A stretch of 64,000 nt of DNA from Flabesymbios commensalis (GCA_964017125.1 OZ024908.1:79424919-79488918); one strand, 5' to 3'; numbered from the stretch's first letter, positions 46,108 to 57,573 are shown. A program made the numbers and translations. Notes: generated by a model not told the origin, from the letters alone.

Positions 46108-46490
46108 GAGGTCGCCACCCGGGGTGGGGTGGGGGTGGGGGGCAACTCCCCATAAAGCTGGCTTCCCATCCGTGAAGATGAGATTTGCAAACCACCTTTC
46201 TGAATAATGACCCCTAAACACCGCAAGCTCACTTAAAAAACACTCCTTTCTACTTGCCATTAAGTGAAGGTTGAAAAAATAGCGCCTAGTTCTGTATTTC
46301 TAAACATTATTCTCTTTAAAAATACCCTTTTTTGGAGGTTTTAGGTCATTTTGACCCCGTAAACGCGTCACGAGCGTTACACGAGTTATTCCAGGAGAAA
46401 CAACCCTAATAACGTGTTTTCTCCTTCACAGATGGGAAGCCAGCTTTTAATATGGGGAGCAGCCACCCCCCTGGGGGTCGCCGTTCACAG
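46108..46490. mobile_element. fold-back with about 65-bp arms
   Basis: AAGCTGGCTTCCCATCCGTG (46156 on) is inverted as ACAGATGGGAAGCCAGCTTT (46426 on), and the GGGGTGG/CCACCCCCC blocks extend the arms. Confidence 0.6.
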
Positions 46491-47224
46491 CCCGCCCTCA
46501 TCTGACTGTCTAGTGGTGTACAAACAATTTGTGACGCTGAAAAAACGTTTGCCCGCCACTTCTAAAAAGTTTTTAAGAAAATATAAGCAGTTGTAAATTC
46601 GAATCGAGCATGTATGAGCAGTATAATCGGTGGCCATTTTGTTTGTTTTTCAGGTGTCTATAATATAATAGGATATATAAATATAAACAACATCCATCTC
46701 TGAAAACGAAGTGTCAGACAGGCATCCCGTCTACATGTCCCCCCCCCCCCACTACTCTCATTCATTGGACTCCTGTGAATGATATTAGCAATGTTACCAG
46801 TAAAAAAAGTTGGGGCGCGATATGGGTTTCGGTCATTTTGAAAATCTAAATCTAATTTGGACAATAGCCTATGCAGTTCTAATTGACATGGAATCATAAT
46901 GGATTCATAGATTTTGTAATAGTAATAGTAATAAATGGGAGAGTAGTAGTAAGAGTACTATAACTCAAAAGACTAATAGTATTAGTAATGAAATAATTTA
47001 AAAGTAAAAGTAATAGATTATAATTTTATGTAATAGATCACATGTCTGGTATGTGAAGCGCAGACGCATGGGTGCCATTGTATTGTGGCCCACAATATTC
47101 GGGCTAGTCAGCGAATCATGACGACCCACCTACTTTAACTTGAATATCCAAGAAGTACTATGTAGGGGGTGATCCTTTAGACGTGCGATTCTGACGTCTA
47201 AAAACGGTCCCCGCGCTGAAAGGG

Positions 47225-47673
47225 TTAAAGCGCGAAGCACGACTACATGGTCGTGTTATTAGCCGATTAAGTCACAGTTATTGGGTATGAAATCTATGTT
47301 TAAACATCAAGATTTGGTCCAAAATCAAGCGAATTTACACCGACTTCAAGTTGTGGGTCGCGGTAGCGAGACACAACTTCAAGTGGGTGAAAATTGAAAT
47401 TATTTAACCCTTTCAAGCCTGAATTTACCATTGTCATCTTCATCCACTACAAGCCGCGTATGCTGTCGCAATTCTCGACTTGTAGTGGATGAAGATGATT
47501 TGAAGTGAGTGAAAAAGTAAAAAAGAATGCCATGTATTGTAAACCAGTATCATGGAAATTTTCATTCTAAAACCCCCAGTTGTAGGAAAATTAAGTCTGT
47601 TTTCAGGGATGTAAAATGATGCTTTAATGTATCGTGAGGGCTTAAAAGGTTAATATAGCGCTTTAAGGGTTAA
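47225..47673. mobile_element. TTAA MITE family B, split by a family C insertion
   Basis: TTAAAGCGCGAAGCACGACT at the left, the AAGTTGTGGGTCGCGG hairpin at 47345-47390, and CGCTTTAAGGGTTAA at the right. Family C (47404-47653) sits at an internal TTAA, and the host reads through if that block and one TTAA are removed. Confidence 0.8.
47404..47653. mobile_element. TTAA MITE family C, nested
   Basis: TTAACCCTTTCAAGCCTG to GCTTAAAAGGTTAA, with subterminal hairpin ATCTTCATCCACTACAAG / CTTGTAGTGGATGAAGAT. TTAA on both sides. Confidence 0.8.
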
Positions 47674-48215
47674 TGGTGTCCTATCGTCAGCAAATAAATA
47701 GGCTTAGATATTTGTGAATGATACAGTGTCTATAATATTTTTTCCGCAATATCATATTTATTTGCCATTGTATCTCACTACGAAATACTCCACCACCCCA
47801 TGTCCATTACATGGTACCTCGAGGTATTAAAGCCATTCACCACCCATTCACCATCCATGCGCATTCACAAAGTCATCTCCATGGTACCCCGAGGTAATAT
47901 GGACATTCGCTTATATTAGAATTTAAAGAAAAATCATTAAGATGCTTTATATTAACGGGGGTTTATATTTTTGTTATATCTTGGTTGATAACAGTAAGTT
48001 ATGCGTTCCAAAAATATTTGAAAGGATGTATCTATCAGTCTATGGCACCCCTGTCTCTTATTTATTACGCTGCCATGAAATTGTGATATATTATTAATTT
48101 TCAAAGTACATTATTTCAGCGGCCATTATATTAGATTCAGATCTCATAGCATATCCAGCACCTGGTGAATACAGGCTACTGAACGCGCTCAATAACCTGC
48201 CAGATCTGACGCTGC

Positions 48216-48229
48216 GTTTCCATAGAAAC
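48216..48229. promoter_or_regulatory. RFX-like palindrome upstream of glycosyltransferase
   Basis: GTTTCCATAGAAAC, a 14-bp near-palindrome close to the X-box consensus (one deviation), about 1.7 kb upstream of the coding exon. A tandem ATGCTTCCACCTGTACAGGT pair lies at 48300-48342. Confidence 0.3.
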
Positions 48230-48565
48230 GGATTGTACTGGGGGCTAATGAGCGGCCAATATATGTCCCCATGCAGTGAGTGTGATGACGCCCCGCTTCA
48301 TGCTTCCACCTGTACAGGTAGATGCTTCCATCTGTACAGGTAGAATATTATGGCGACATGTCATTAACTTGTCAGCAGTTGTCATTATATTTATGTGATT
48401 TTTTTTAAAATATCTAATAAAAGCGAAGGTATACAATACAGTGATCAGTGGTGATTTATATACGATATCAGGCAAATCGGGCGGACATGAATACATGCAA
48501 CATATGAGGTAGGCAACACAAACATTTATAATATAATATAATCTGATAATCGAGTATACTATTTC

Positions 48566-48791
48566 TTAACCATTATGACGCTGCAATATTTTTACATAAA
48601 CTATTATGGAGACTAAAGGGTATTTTTCAATTTGAAATCACCATAAATGTCTTAGTTAGCTCTTTTCGCTTCATTTGAATTACCTGTGTTATGGGTCTAC
48701 GGGCATCATAAAAAAATTAAATGCTTTCAGTGCGGGACCGACTTCAGATGTCAGAATCTGACGTCTTAAGACGATCCCCGCGCAGAGTTAA
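48566..48791. mobile_element. TTAA MITE family A, inverted
   Basis: TTAACCATTATGACGCTGC to CCCGCGCAGAGTTAA with CAGATGTCAGAATCTGACGT near the right end. Confidence 0.75.
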
Positions 48792-48921
48792 TGGCCGAGA
48801 CAGTTGTAGAATAGATTATACAACAAATGGGTGTTGTGAATCAACCAACTTCATTACAACAATTACATTGCCCATAAAAAGTTTTATCTGAAAATGTGGT
48901 ACCTAAATCCACCTTAATTTT

Positions 48922-49102
48922 CAGTATTGTGAGAAGCCTCGGTGACCAAGAGGTAGCGTGCTCGGTACCAGACCGCCGAGATTAGAATTTCGAATCCTGT
49001 GTCTGGAGGGCGGTGTCATCTCACCATCCTCAGGATGTTCTCCTGGCCCAATTTAGCCTGTATGTGCTCAAAAGCGTCCTAAAGCCCGATTCATTTTTAA
49101 TT
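48922..49102 (+). mobile_element. monomeric SINE
   Basis: AGTATTGTGAGAAGCCTCGG to AAAGCCCGATTCATTTTTAA, starting at the same point as 45478-45668; imperfect flanking repeat ACCTTAATTTT / ACCTTTATTTT. Confidence 0.75.
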
Positions 49103-49401
49103 ACCTTTATTTTTATCTCCCTAATCCTTCGAGAATAACCACTCAGCTGAGCACATATCCTGTCGTTACTTTCATGCCTTCGAGTTTCGTTAACATTAAA
49201 TTGAAGCATACTAACGGGCCATTTTCACTTAAGTCTATTTTGAACCCTTGTGTTTTTCAATTGTTTCTGAAGTATTTTTAATTCATTCATTTGAAGCTGG
49301 AATTGCTAACGAAATTTCCAGCTTCAAATGACGAAAAATATTTGTAATTGTTTTATATATACATCTCCTATATTGAATTATTTGACTGGCTGAATATCTA
49401 C

Positions 49402-49420
49402 TATATATATATATATATAT
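49402..49420. repeat. (AT)n microsatellite
   Basis: About nine TA units. A direct repeat AATAACTGAATAACAATGTT flanks it at 49458 and 49589. Confidence 0.85.
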
Positions 49421-49920
49421 CTACCAAACTAACCTAGTAAAAATAAAAATGATCCTAAAATAACTGAATAACAATGTTTTAACTACTTGTAGCAGTGGGC
49501 CTTTTATGATAGAATGACACAACATATATCTGACAATAATTATTAACGTAGTTTGGTAGCTATATAACTAAAAATAAAAGCAGTTCAAAATAACTGAATA
49601 ACAATGTTTTAGCTGCTTGTAGTTTTACAATTACTTTTTCCTTCTTATCAATCCAGGCATGATGGTTTTGTGTGTTTCTTCAAATATATGAAGACATATG
49701 TAACATACATATATGTTGCAAATTATAAAAAAAATTATGAAAATGTTTACTAAACTATTATGTTCTTTAAATGGATGAATATTAAGCCTACCAACAGGCC
49801 TATTTGTCATATAGATAGACAATCGTGTGGTTTAACGTTATAATTGTTTGGGACACATTGTATTGATCCATCATCTATCTGTGATCTCTATCATAAATGT
49901 ATATATTCTTCACTTTACAG

Positions 49921-51168
49921 ATGAATGAACTAAAACCCTACACGAAATGGTGTCCTAAAAGGACCTGCCTTATGCTCATATGGATCTTCATGATAATCTT
50001 AGGTTTGCTTTTTATCATGTCCAGAACCAGCACATCGACGACACCTGGAAAAGCGCACCTCTCCCGACATGCATCAGGGCAAAGTTTTGAAATTACCGAG
50101 CGTGCGCTTAGCCCCATTACTGTAAGCTATTATAAGTCTCTCGGCAATGCCACGGTACTGGACAAGAGAGGCCTGCAAACAAAACCTTACGAGCATTCCG
50201 GAATTAATTGCAGTACTGGTGTTCCTTGTGAATATCCTGAAGAAGTAGATCTAAGGATCATTGTGCTCACATATAATCGACCTGCTTCACTCCAGAAACT
50301 ATTGACATCGCTTAATACGTTGATCTTGGACGGATGCACAGCGTATCTTGAGATCTGGATTGACTGTGACACACGTGGAAAAGTGGACGATTTCACGGTA
50401 AAAGTAGCAGAAAATTACCGCTGGAAATCTGGTAGAAGTCGTGTTCACAAGCGGGAGGAACACGCTGGCTTACTTGGTCAGTGGATCGACACCTGGAGGC
50501 CTGCTCACCACAGTCAGGAGATGGCCCTCATTCTGGAAGACGACCTCACCTTATCACCGTATGCCTACCGATGGCTGCGTGCTGCGAAGAACACGTTCAC
50601 CAAACATCTCAACAGAGATAAAATTGCTGGGTATACTTTACAAAGTGAAAATGTCAACATTGCAACCACAGGCCGTCGTCTGCAAGTTAAAAATGATCAG
50701 CAATTGTTCGCTTATCAACTACTAGGCTCCTGGGGGTTTTCACCGGACGGGAAAAGTTGGCGACTTTTTCAGGATTGGTACCACCAAGTTCACGATAACA
50801 AGAGCTTTCATCCATACGTCAAAGGGCTTCTGATGACTAAATGGTACCGCTCTGAAGAAAGCAAAGGTAAAAAAGCTAACATGTGGACAATGTGGTTTAT
50901 ACACTTCTCCCATAAACATGGTCTGTTCACAGTTTATAACAATTTAAAGAAACTATTAGCGCCGAAACCAGCACATCTGGCGATCAACAGATACGAGAAA
51001 GGCCTCCACTTCACAAAACAAATAAAGACCAATAACAACAAACTTCTTGTCGATTGGAATGATTCTTATGTGATGCCATCCAATGTGTTATCTATCCCTT
51101 GGTACAATTTTGATGGACATTTGAATGAGACATATTCACATTTGGTTAATTCTAAGTCTAAGTTTTGA
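49921..51168 (+). CDS. type II membrane GT-A (GT2-like) glycosyltransferase
   Basis: 415 residues in one coding exon. The start was chosen at ATG 49921 because TTCTTCACTTTACAG immediately precedes it, a strong acceptor that implies a 5'UTR intron; the frame continues eight codons upstream, but those lie in the intron. A short cytosolic tail is followed by a hydrophobic anchor at about residues 16-33 (CLMLIWIFMIILGLLFIM) and a Ser/Thr-rich stem, the usual Golgi type II layout. The GT-A domain starts at about 110 with VLTYNRP (115-121), a GT2-type nucleotide-binding strand. DCD (148-150) and LILEDDLTLSP (EDD 206-208) supply the metal/nucleotide-sugar DXD-type motif. LGSWGFSP (268-275) and MWTMWFIHFS (321-330) resemble conserved blocks of an uncharacterised glycosyltransferase family I recall from invertebrate deuterostomes and other eukaryotes. 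Potential N-glycosylation sites include N76, N96 and N402. No disruption is seen. Donor and acceptor sugars cannot be told from sequence. Confidence 0.88.
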   Translation: MNELKPYTKWCPKRTCLMLIWIFMIILGLLFIMSRTSTSTTPGKAHLSRHASGQSFEITERALSPITVSYYKSLGNATVLDKRGLQTKPYEHSGINCSTGVPCEYPEEVDLRIIVLTYNRPASLQKLLTSLNTLILDGCTAYLEIWIDCDTRGKVDDFTVKVAENYRWKSGRSRVHKREEHAGLLGQWIDTWRPAHHSQEMALILEDDLTLSPYAYRWLRAAKNTFTKHLNRDKIAGYTLQSENVNIATTGRRLQVKNDQQLFAYQLLGSWGFSPDGKSWRLFQDWYHQVHDNKSFHPYVKGLLMTKWYRSEESKGKKANMWTMWFIHFSHKHGLFTVYNNLKKLLAPKPAHLAINRYEKGLHFTKQIKTNNNKLLVDWNDSYVMPSNVLSIPWYNFDGHLNETYSHLVNSKSKF

Positions 51169-51285
51169 TATAGACATATTACACCTTTAGTCCTACTTGC
51201 TACACTGACGCATGATTGTATGCGCCAGCAGACACTTTGTATGAAATCAATGAACTTGAAAATACAGCTACCCAGTTAAATCAGG

Positions 51286-51500
51286 GAAAATACGCTATGC
51301 CCAATAAAATCAGAGAAAATACCTTTAAGCGGTAAATTAAATAATTTTAATTTTCACCCAATTGAAGTTGTGTCTCGCTACCGCGACCCACAACTTCAAG
51401 TGGTTGAAAATTACTTATATTTGTTTAATTTGAGACCAACCATTTGCAAATGTTGTTAAAAACGACTGTAGTCGTGCTTAGCGGATTAGGGGCTAAAATC
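51286..51500. mobile_element. TTAA MITE family B copy within a direct duplication
   Basis: AAATACGCTATGCCCAATAA, then the full hairpin AAGTTGTGTCTCGCTACCG/ACAACTTCAAGTGG and ACGACTGTAGTCGTGCTTAG. The first 140 bp recur at 51821-51940. Confidence 0.7.
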
Positions 51501-51820
51501 AGGGAAACATACCGCTACTCATTAAAACGAGGACAATTATAATATATCACATTGGGATATTTTTTTTAATTGGGTAATTTTCATTCACGGTTAGGTTAGA
51601 ATTACGTAGCAATTCGCACCTCGCACTGAATTAAACTCAGTTGAAAATGTCGGGAAGGTAAGAAAGCCGCAGCATCATCCTAATTGTCAGCTGTGATTAC
51701 CATCTCAAAGTATTGGCTGTATCATCTGGCTTACATGTAGCAGGAAATAATTTGTATTCACTGTCAAAGTATGTCATCAGTATCAAATGTTATTGGTATT
51801 GATAATATCATCCGGTAAAA

Positions 51821-51940
51821 TCAGAGAAAATACGCTATGCCCAATAAAATCAGACAAAATACGGTAAATTAAATAATTTTAATTTTCACCCACTTGAAGT
51901 TGTGTCTCGCTACCGCGACCCACAACTTCAAGTGGTTGTG
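51821..51940. repeat. direct repeat of 51286-51420
   Basis: AAATACGCTATGCCCAATAA through the family B hairpin, ending at GTGGTTG; the second half of the MITE is absent. Confidence 0.7.
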
Positions 51941-53119
51941 CGTCCCAAAACCCCCGGCGTCCCCCTTTGTTCAGATCCTGAATCAGCCCATGATTGATAC
52001 CTACATCACCTTGTGACCATACAAAAGACGCTTAGATGTTAAAAACTGTCTCAGTTGACATGAAATCTTTCAACCACACGGAAAAGACTGTGACAGTCCG
52101 TGCTGCCATCTGGTGAATAGCAATCTATAATATGGGTTGAAAAATAAACACTGTCAACTGAGCCAGATGTGCGTATTTTGCAAATTACACTGTCAGACGG
52201 CTGCTCATAACCATGATCACTCGTTTAAAATGTTGAAGGGATTAGCCCCTGCCCAGTTTTAGTCATAATTGTCAACAAATAACAATGAAAAAGAGTTGAT
52301 TACAAGTATTTAATTTTCTGTTGTTAACATATTATGAAACTAACGTTTTTTAACTATAAGAGTTAAGATTCAATGTCTGTTGTTAACCCTCGCAAGATGT
52401 GATTTTATCACAACTGTGACTAAAGTTACGTGGTGGGCTAAAAGTCCCTTCAATTTATTGTGTGTATTGAGTGTTTTCACCCTTTTTGTGAATTCACATT
52501 GCTTTAGTATGTAGGCTACATATTTATGTTTTTATTGTAGGGGCCTTTTTTGCAAATAGGTTCTTTTCTATATGAAAGTGTCTATGAGTGGTATCATTTG
52601 ATTCTGACACACCACTTAGGTCTTATTTGAGGTATCGATGCTTGATCTTTCGAGCAATTATTCATTATGGCCTATTTTAAAATGGCCGTAAATCAATGAA
52701 TACTCCATGCCTAATAATCATCTCACAACCAGTTTCGGTGTCTAATATTACATTTTAATGTTCGTTCAAGTATTTGAAGTAACTGAATATAATATTTACA
52801 GCGTAATCCAAGATGGCCACCACATAATTGAGATTTCGCATTTTTTTGCGAAAAGTTTGCAAGATTTTCAAGAACGGGATCTTTTGATCCAGATACACCC
52901 CTAAGTCTTTATCGTTATCAGGTGATTACTTATTTAAGTAAGTTTTTTTGTAAGTTCAAGTTTAAATACCCGGGTAAAACACTATCCCCATGCTAATAAA
53001 CATACATTTATATGCGGAAGAATTAAAGCGTTATATATCAAGCTACCTTCCAAGTAACTTATATGTGTTATAGCATCGGCATACATGATAATTTACTGGC
53101 ATTTTAGATTTCCGTAGAT
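51941..53119. other. non-coding stretch
   Basis: No gene supported. A TTAACCCTCGCAAGATGTG MITE-end fragment lies at 52384. The rest is AT-rich without recognisable features. Confidence 0.5.
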
Positions 53120-53990
53120 AGTACAATTACTTTTCAGTCAGCTCATTTTTATGTGGTAGGCCTATAAATTTTTGCTTTTAATTCAAACATATTCTAGATC
53201 TATTGTTGACTTGCAACAACCCATTTGGAAAACAAATAATGAATTATGTGAACATATTAAATGTTTTTTTGGTTGAACCTGAAAGTTGTACTCTTGTCAT
53301 CCGGCTCGGAAAACTTATACCACATTTTTGCCAAATGAGTAAACAAAATAAAAATAATATTTCAACATATAGTTGAAATCAGTTGAAAGCTACTACTTAG
53401 GGTTGTAGCATTGATACAAAATATTTTGTTTCTGTTATAGGAAATGTACAACAAAGCATTAAGTTTGTATTTTAAGCCTTATTTTTTTCACACTTTTCAA
53501 TAAATAGTGAAAATACTTTTCTGTCTGCTTATTTTTGTATGGTAATTTTGTTTGTTTTTTAATAAATAATAAAAACCATTATTACATGTTTTTTGGGGTT
53601 GAAATTACAATTTGTGCACTTCTCGTCCGGCTTGAGGAAAGTGACCGTATCCCACATTTTTGCCCAATGAGTAGGCAAATTTAAAATAATATAACAACAT
53701 ATTTTATATCAGCTACTATCTAGGGCAACAACATGGACAGTATTTTGTTTTTGTTAAATACGAAATGTACAACAAAACAAATCCTTATTTTTACAAATTT
53801 TCTCACACCTTTCCGTAAATAGCAAAAATGAATCTTATTCAGATCAAAAAATATATTTTTTTTTATAATTTTTTATTCAAATATATTCTAGAACCATGAT
53901 ATAAATCTGCTTGGAATGAAAGTAATGATTAAAACTAAAATGTGTATGCTTTTCAACCGGCTCGGGAAAATTGAGCTGATCCCAGAAACG
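53120..53990. repeat. diverged tandem repeat of about 330 bp, 2.5 units
   Basis: The (A/T)CCGGCTCGG(A)AAA block recurs near 53300, 53627 and 53957, and CCACATTTTTGCC(A/C)AATGAGTA and GAAATGTACAACAAA(G/A)CA occur in the first two units. Confidence 0.7.
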
Positions 53991-54021
53991 TGTCGCCAAG
54001 GCTAATGCGTTACTTTACGTC

Positions 54022-54128
54022 ACTTTTCTTTCAGTGCTGGGACCGATTTTAGACGTCAGAATCCGACGTCTATATATAGACTGTCAGATTCTAACGTCCA
54101 AAGTCGATCCCCGTGCTGAAAGATTTAA
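54022..54128. repeat. family A end fragment
   Basis: GACCGATTTTAGACGTCAGA ... AAAGTCGATCCCCGTGCTG; only the palindromic end remains. Confidence 0.65.
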
Positions 54129-54362
54129 TGCTGAGAGACTACGGGTGTTTCTGATGTTGGTGCTTAGACCACTCCTGTAGGGTAGGCTTAAAGAATTTTG
54201 AAAGAATGATGTTCGGCACTGTAACTGTGGGACTTCCAGGCTTAGTGAGTTTCTGGTTGTAAAGGTATACTAGCTTGTGCCGTTTTCACCTAACTATATT
54301 AGCTGCTCCCATCCCAGCTCAGTCAACTAATTCCATGAGCGTGTCTGAGAGCTAGCTATATC

Positions 54363-54470
54363 CAGCAAACACGAGGCGTTGCCCAATGTTAGGTGATGAT
54401 GTTAGCCCATCGTCTAAGATGCTGGCCCAACATCAGCCCAACATTGGGCCAATGCCTTGTGTTTGCTTGC
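54363..54470. mobile_element. CCCAGCAAACAC-family fold-back
   Basis: CCAGCAAACACGAGGCGTTG mirrored by CAATGCCTTGTGTTTGC around CCCAACATCAGCCC. Confidence 0.75.
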
Positions 54471-54499
54471 CAGAGCCTTCATCTGAACACACTCGAGTC

Positions 54500-54711
54500 T
54501 ATTTGTCTGACGTCTAAAAACGTCAGATTCTGACGTGACGTCATCTAAAGTCGATCCCCGTACTGAAAGAGTCAAATATTTATATTGGCCGTAGACCCAT
54601 AACATAAGTATTCAAATTAAGCGGGAAGAGCTAAATAAGCCATTGATGATGATTTCAAATTGAAGATGACCCTTTGATCTCCATGGTTTATACAAATATT
54701 TTGAGGGTTAA
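54500..54711. mobile_element. TTAA MITE family A
   Basis: GACGTCTAAAAACGTCAGAT and TGACGTCA at the left, the family body, and TTTTGAGGGTTAA at the right; the extreme left end is lost. Confidence 0.7.
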
Positions 54712-55096
54712 ATGATGACGCCTTAGTGTCCGAGAGGTAAGAATTAAACCATTCCAATAATCAACATTTGCGTTTCAATTTAAATTAAACCCCTTTATCG
54801 AATGTATACAAGACAACGAACCATCTGAAAATGCATTTCATTTAATCCACTACATGTACAGCTGGATGTGACATAATGAGGTACATTATCATGATTATAT
54901 GACAATCAACACATTAATCACAATTCTGTATAGGTTACATGGGAAGAATTAAAACTCAACATCTGATCAACGTTTATATATATAATTATTCAAGTTTGAG
55001 TAATAAAATTAACAGTTATTGACACTATCATTTTACCATTGACTATTCTACTTTGGTAAATATAGCTATAACCTGATAACACTATGATTTAGTATA

Positions 55097-55305
55097 TTAA
55101 CCCTTTAAGCTCTAAGTATGACTAAAATCGTTTTAGTCTGTTTTATAAGCCGGTTGAGTCACAGTTATTGACAATGAAATGAGTGCTTAAACAAGAATTG
55201 TAATTTTTGGGGGCTCAAATTAAACAAAAATCAGTAATTTTCACCCACTTGAAGTTGTGGATCGCGGTAGCGAGACACAACTTCAAGTTGGTGAGAAATT
55301 AAATA
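55097..55305. mobile_element. TTAA MITE family B
   Basis: TTAACCCTTTAAGCTCTAAG, GACTAAAATCGTTTTAGTC palindrome, then the AAGTTGTGGATCGCGG hairpin; the right end is decayed. Confidence 0.75.
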
Positions 55306-55373
55306 AGATAACATAGCTGGGTAAAATGTTAACACACTACAGGCTGTGGTTCACAAGGGGTCTAATATATATA

Positions 55374-55582
55374 TTAAAGGGACATGCCCAGGTCTAAAAT
55401 CAGCAAAAAATCGGTGATTTTATTCCAGTTTAATAATATGACCATATGATGTAAACATGTCCATAGACTAGTTTTTTAATTTTGCGCTGCGCATTCACCA
55501 GTTCGGCTGGATATAGAGTCGAAATTCCTGATTATTGACAACCATGTAAAAAATAAGAAATACGGGAATTTCGTCTCTATAT
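55374..55582. mobile_element. long-hairpin MITE, left half
   Basis: TTAAAGGGACATGCCCAGG through GCGCTGCGCATTCACCAGTT to GGGAATTTCGTCTCTATA; the right arm is missing. Confidence 0.75.
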
Positions 55583-55715
55583 TAATATTTGCTAAAATGT
55601 ATAATGTTTTTATAGAACAAAGGTACGTAGTTATTAATTTGCTAGATTCAAGTTGTACCAATTCTAACTTGTAATTTCATTTAATTTTGTTACACGTCTA
55701 ATCACTCATCATTGG

Positions 55716-55799
55716 AAAATGAAATGAATCGGGCTTTAGGCCACCTTTGTGCACATATAGGCTAAACTGGGCCAGGAGAACCTCCTGAGGATGGTGAGA
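55716..55799 (-). mobile_element. 5'-truncated SINE with 10-bp target duplication
   Basis: Tail-proximal 84 bp only (AAATGAAATGAATCGGGC to GATGGTGAGA), flanked by TCATCATTGG at 55706-55715 and 55800-55809; typical of LINE-driven incomplete reverse transcription. Confidence 0.85.
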
Positions 55800-56067
55800 T
55801 CATCATTGGTAGCAAGTCAGCATCGCGTTATGAATATCGTAAGAACAAGGTGGACAATTGTGACATTATATTCACGAGTTTGTCATTCAGTTGGGATCTA
55901 ATTAAAGTAGGTCTATTCGATTAAATACAAATGTATATAATACCGGTGAACTAAATATCCTTGGAAATACGTACCACATTGACATATGTTTATAATTACA
56001 TCTAGAATACATATGATAACAAGACGTCGTATTCTGCAGTGAACTAAAGTAGCCCCCAACACAGGGT

Positions 56068-56176
56068 TCGTATTTTCGTACAAGTTACGATATATGGTAG
56101 GCTTCTGATTGGTCGAGATGACCATCTCGGCCAATTTGAAGCCGGAGATATATCGTAACTTGTACGAGAATACGGG
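56068..56176. mobile_element. hairpin MITE with central inverted CCAAT boxes, copy 1
   Basis: TATTTTCGTACAAGTTACGA mirrored by TCGTAACTTGTACGAGAATA; the centre is CTGATTGGTCGAGAT / ATCTCGGCCAAT. Copy 2 is at 63151-63257. Confidence 0.8.
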
Positions 56177-56300
56177 CACAGACTAGTAATAAAAATAGCC
56201 ATTCAAAGTACTTAGGGGTATGACGAACATACAACAATACGTCGTAACCAGAAGCAAGTATGACATATATTATATATTATTATATAATGTTCGTTATAAC

Positions 56301-57147
56301 CATGACGCCAAGGAGTGAGGGCATGGCGCGCACAGCAGTGAGGCATGGCGCCCAGTAAGTGAGGGCATGGCGCCAGGAAGTGAGGGCATGGCGCCAGGGA
56401 GTGAGGGCTTGGCGCCCCGAAAGTGAGGGCATGTCGGCAGGGAGTGAGGGCATGGCGTCCAAGAGTGGGGGCATAGCGCCAGGGAGTGAGGACTTAGCGG
56501 CAGGAAGTGAGGGTATAATGCCCAGAAGTGAGTGCATGGCGCCCAGAAGTGAGTGCATGACGCAAGGACGCCAGGGAGCGAGGGCATGGCGCCCAGGAGT
56601 GAGTGCATGACACCAGGGAGCAAGGGCATGGCGGCCAGGAGTGAGGGCATGGCGCCCAGGAGTGAGGGCATGGCGCGCCCAGGGGTGAGTGAGGGCATGG
56701 CGCCAGGGAATGAGGGCATGGCGCCCAGGAGTGAGGACATAGCGCACCCAGGAGTGAGGGCTTAGTGCACCCAGGAGTGATGGCATGGCGCCAGGGAGTG
56801 AGGGCATGACGTCCAGGATGAAGTTAGGGCATGGCGGCAGGGAGTGAGGGCATGGCGCCAGGGAGTAAGGGCATGGCACCAAGGAGGGAGTGAGCGCATG
56901 GCGTCAGGGAGTGAGGGCATGTCGCACCCAGGAGTGAGGGCATGGCGCACGCAGGAGTGAGGGCATGGTGCCCAGGAATGAGGACATGGCGCCCAGGAGT
57001 GAGGGCATGGTGCGCCCTGGAGTGAGGGCATGGTACGCCTAGGAGTGAGGGCATGGTACGCCCAGGAATGAGGGCATGGCGCCGAGGAGTGAGGCATGTC
57101 GGCCAGGAGTGAGGGCATGGCGCGCCCTGGAATGAGGGTATGGTCAT
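56301..57147. repeat. 21-bp GC-rich minisatellite, about 40 units
   Basis: Units of GAGTGAGGGCATGGCGCCCAG with indels of 1-5 bp. Because 21 is divisible by 3, long minus frames (HALTPGR repeats) and plus frames (SEGMAPR repeats) open by chance; indels shift them every 100-600 bp and no start, splice or homology supports a gene. Confidence 0.92.
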
Positions 57148-57490
57148 GCCTAGCTGAAACACTGGCTGTTTTATCTAACAACATAGTAAACTTACACAGT
57201 ATGTGTTCTTGTTGTTCAACATTCTATGTTTTGCACAATAACTACTGTGACCATTTTTGTGAAATCAGCCGTATAGCAGTGTCATACCATAATCATTAAA
57301 ACAGATAGATTTGATTGAGATAAATATTCTTTTTTGTCAAGTATATCTAATTTATTCTCATAATCATGATAATTTACAAAACAAATATTGATAAAGTTTA
57401 TGCAGATCTGACTAAAATAAATAAAATCCGTGATCATAAGTCTAGAGTAAACCGGTATAATAATATCCAGTATGAAGTCAAACCACTGCA

Positions 57491-57573
57491 TCCCGGCAAA
57501 CACAAGACGTCGATCCCATGTTGACTTAATGTTGGGCCACCGTCTACGACGCTGTCCAACGTTAGATCAACAT
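57491..57573. mobile_element. CCCGGCAAACAC fold-back
   Basis: GATCCCATGTTGACTTAATG mirrored by CGTTAGATCAACATGGG around CGTCTACGACG; the right terminal bases are lost. Confidence 0.65.

Noticed and set aside
56280-57184. Long minus-strand frames of 140-200 residues (HALTPGR repeats)
   Set aside because: They come from a 21-bp minisatellite whose period is a multiple of three; frames shift with indels, appear on both strands, and lack splice or homology support.
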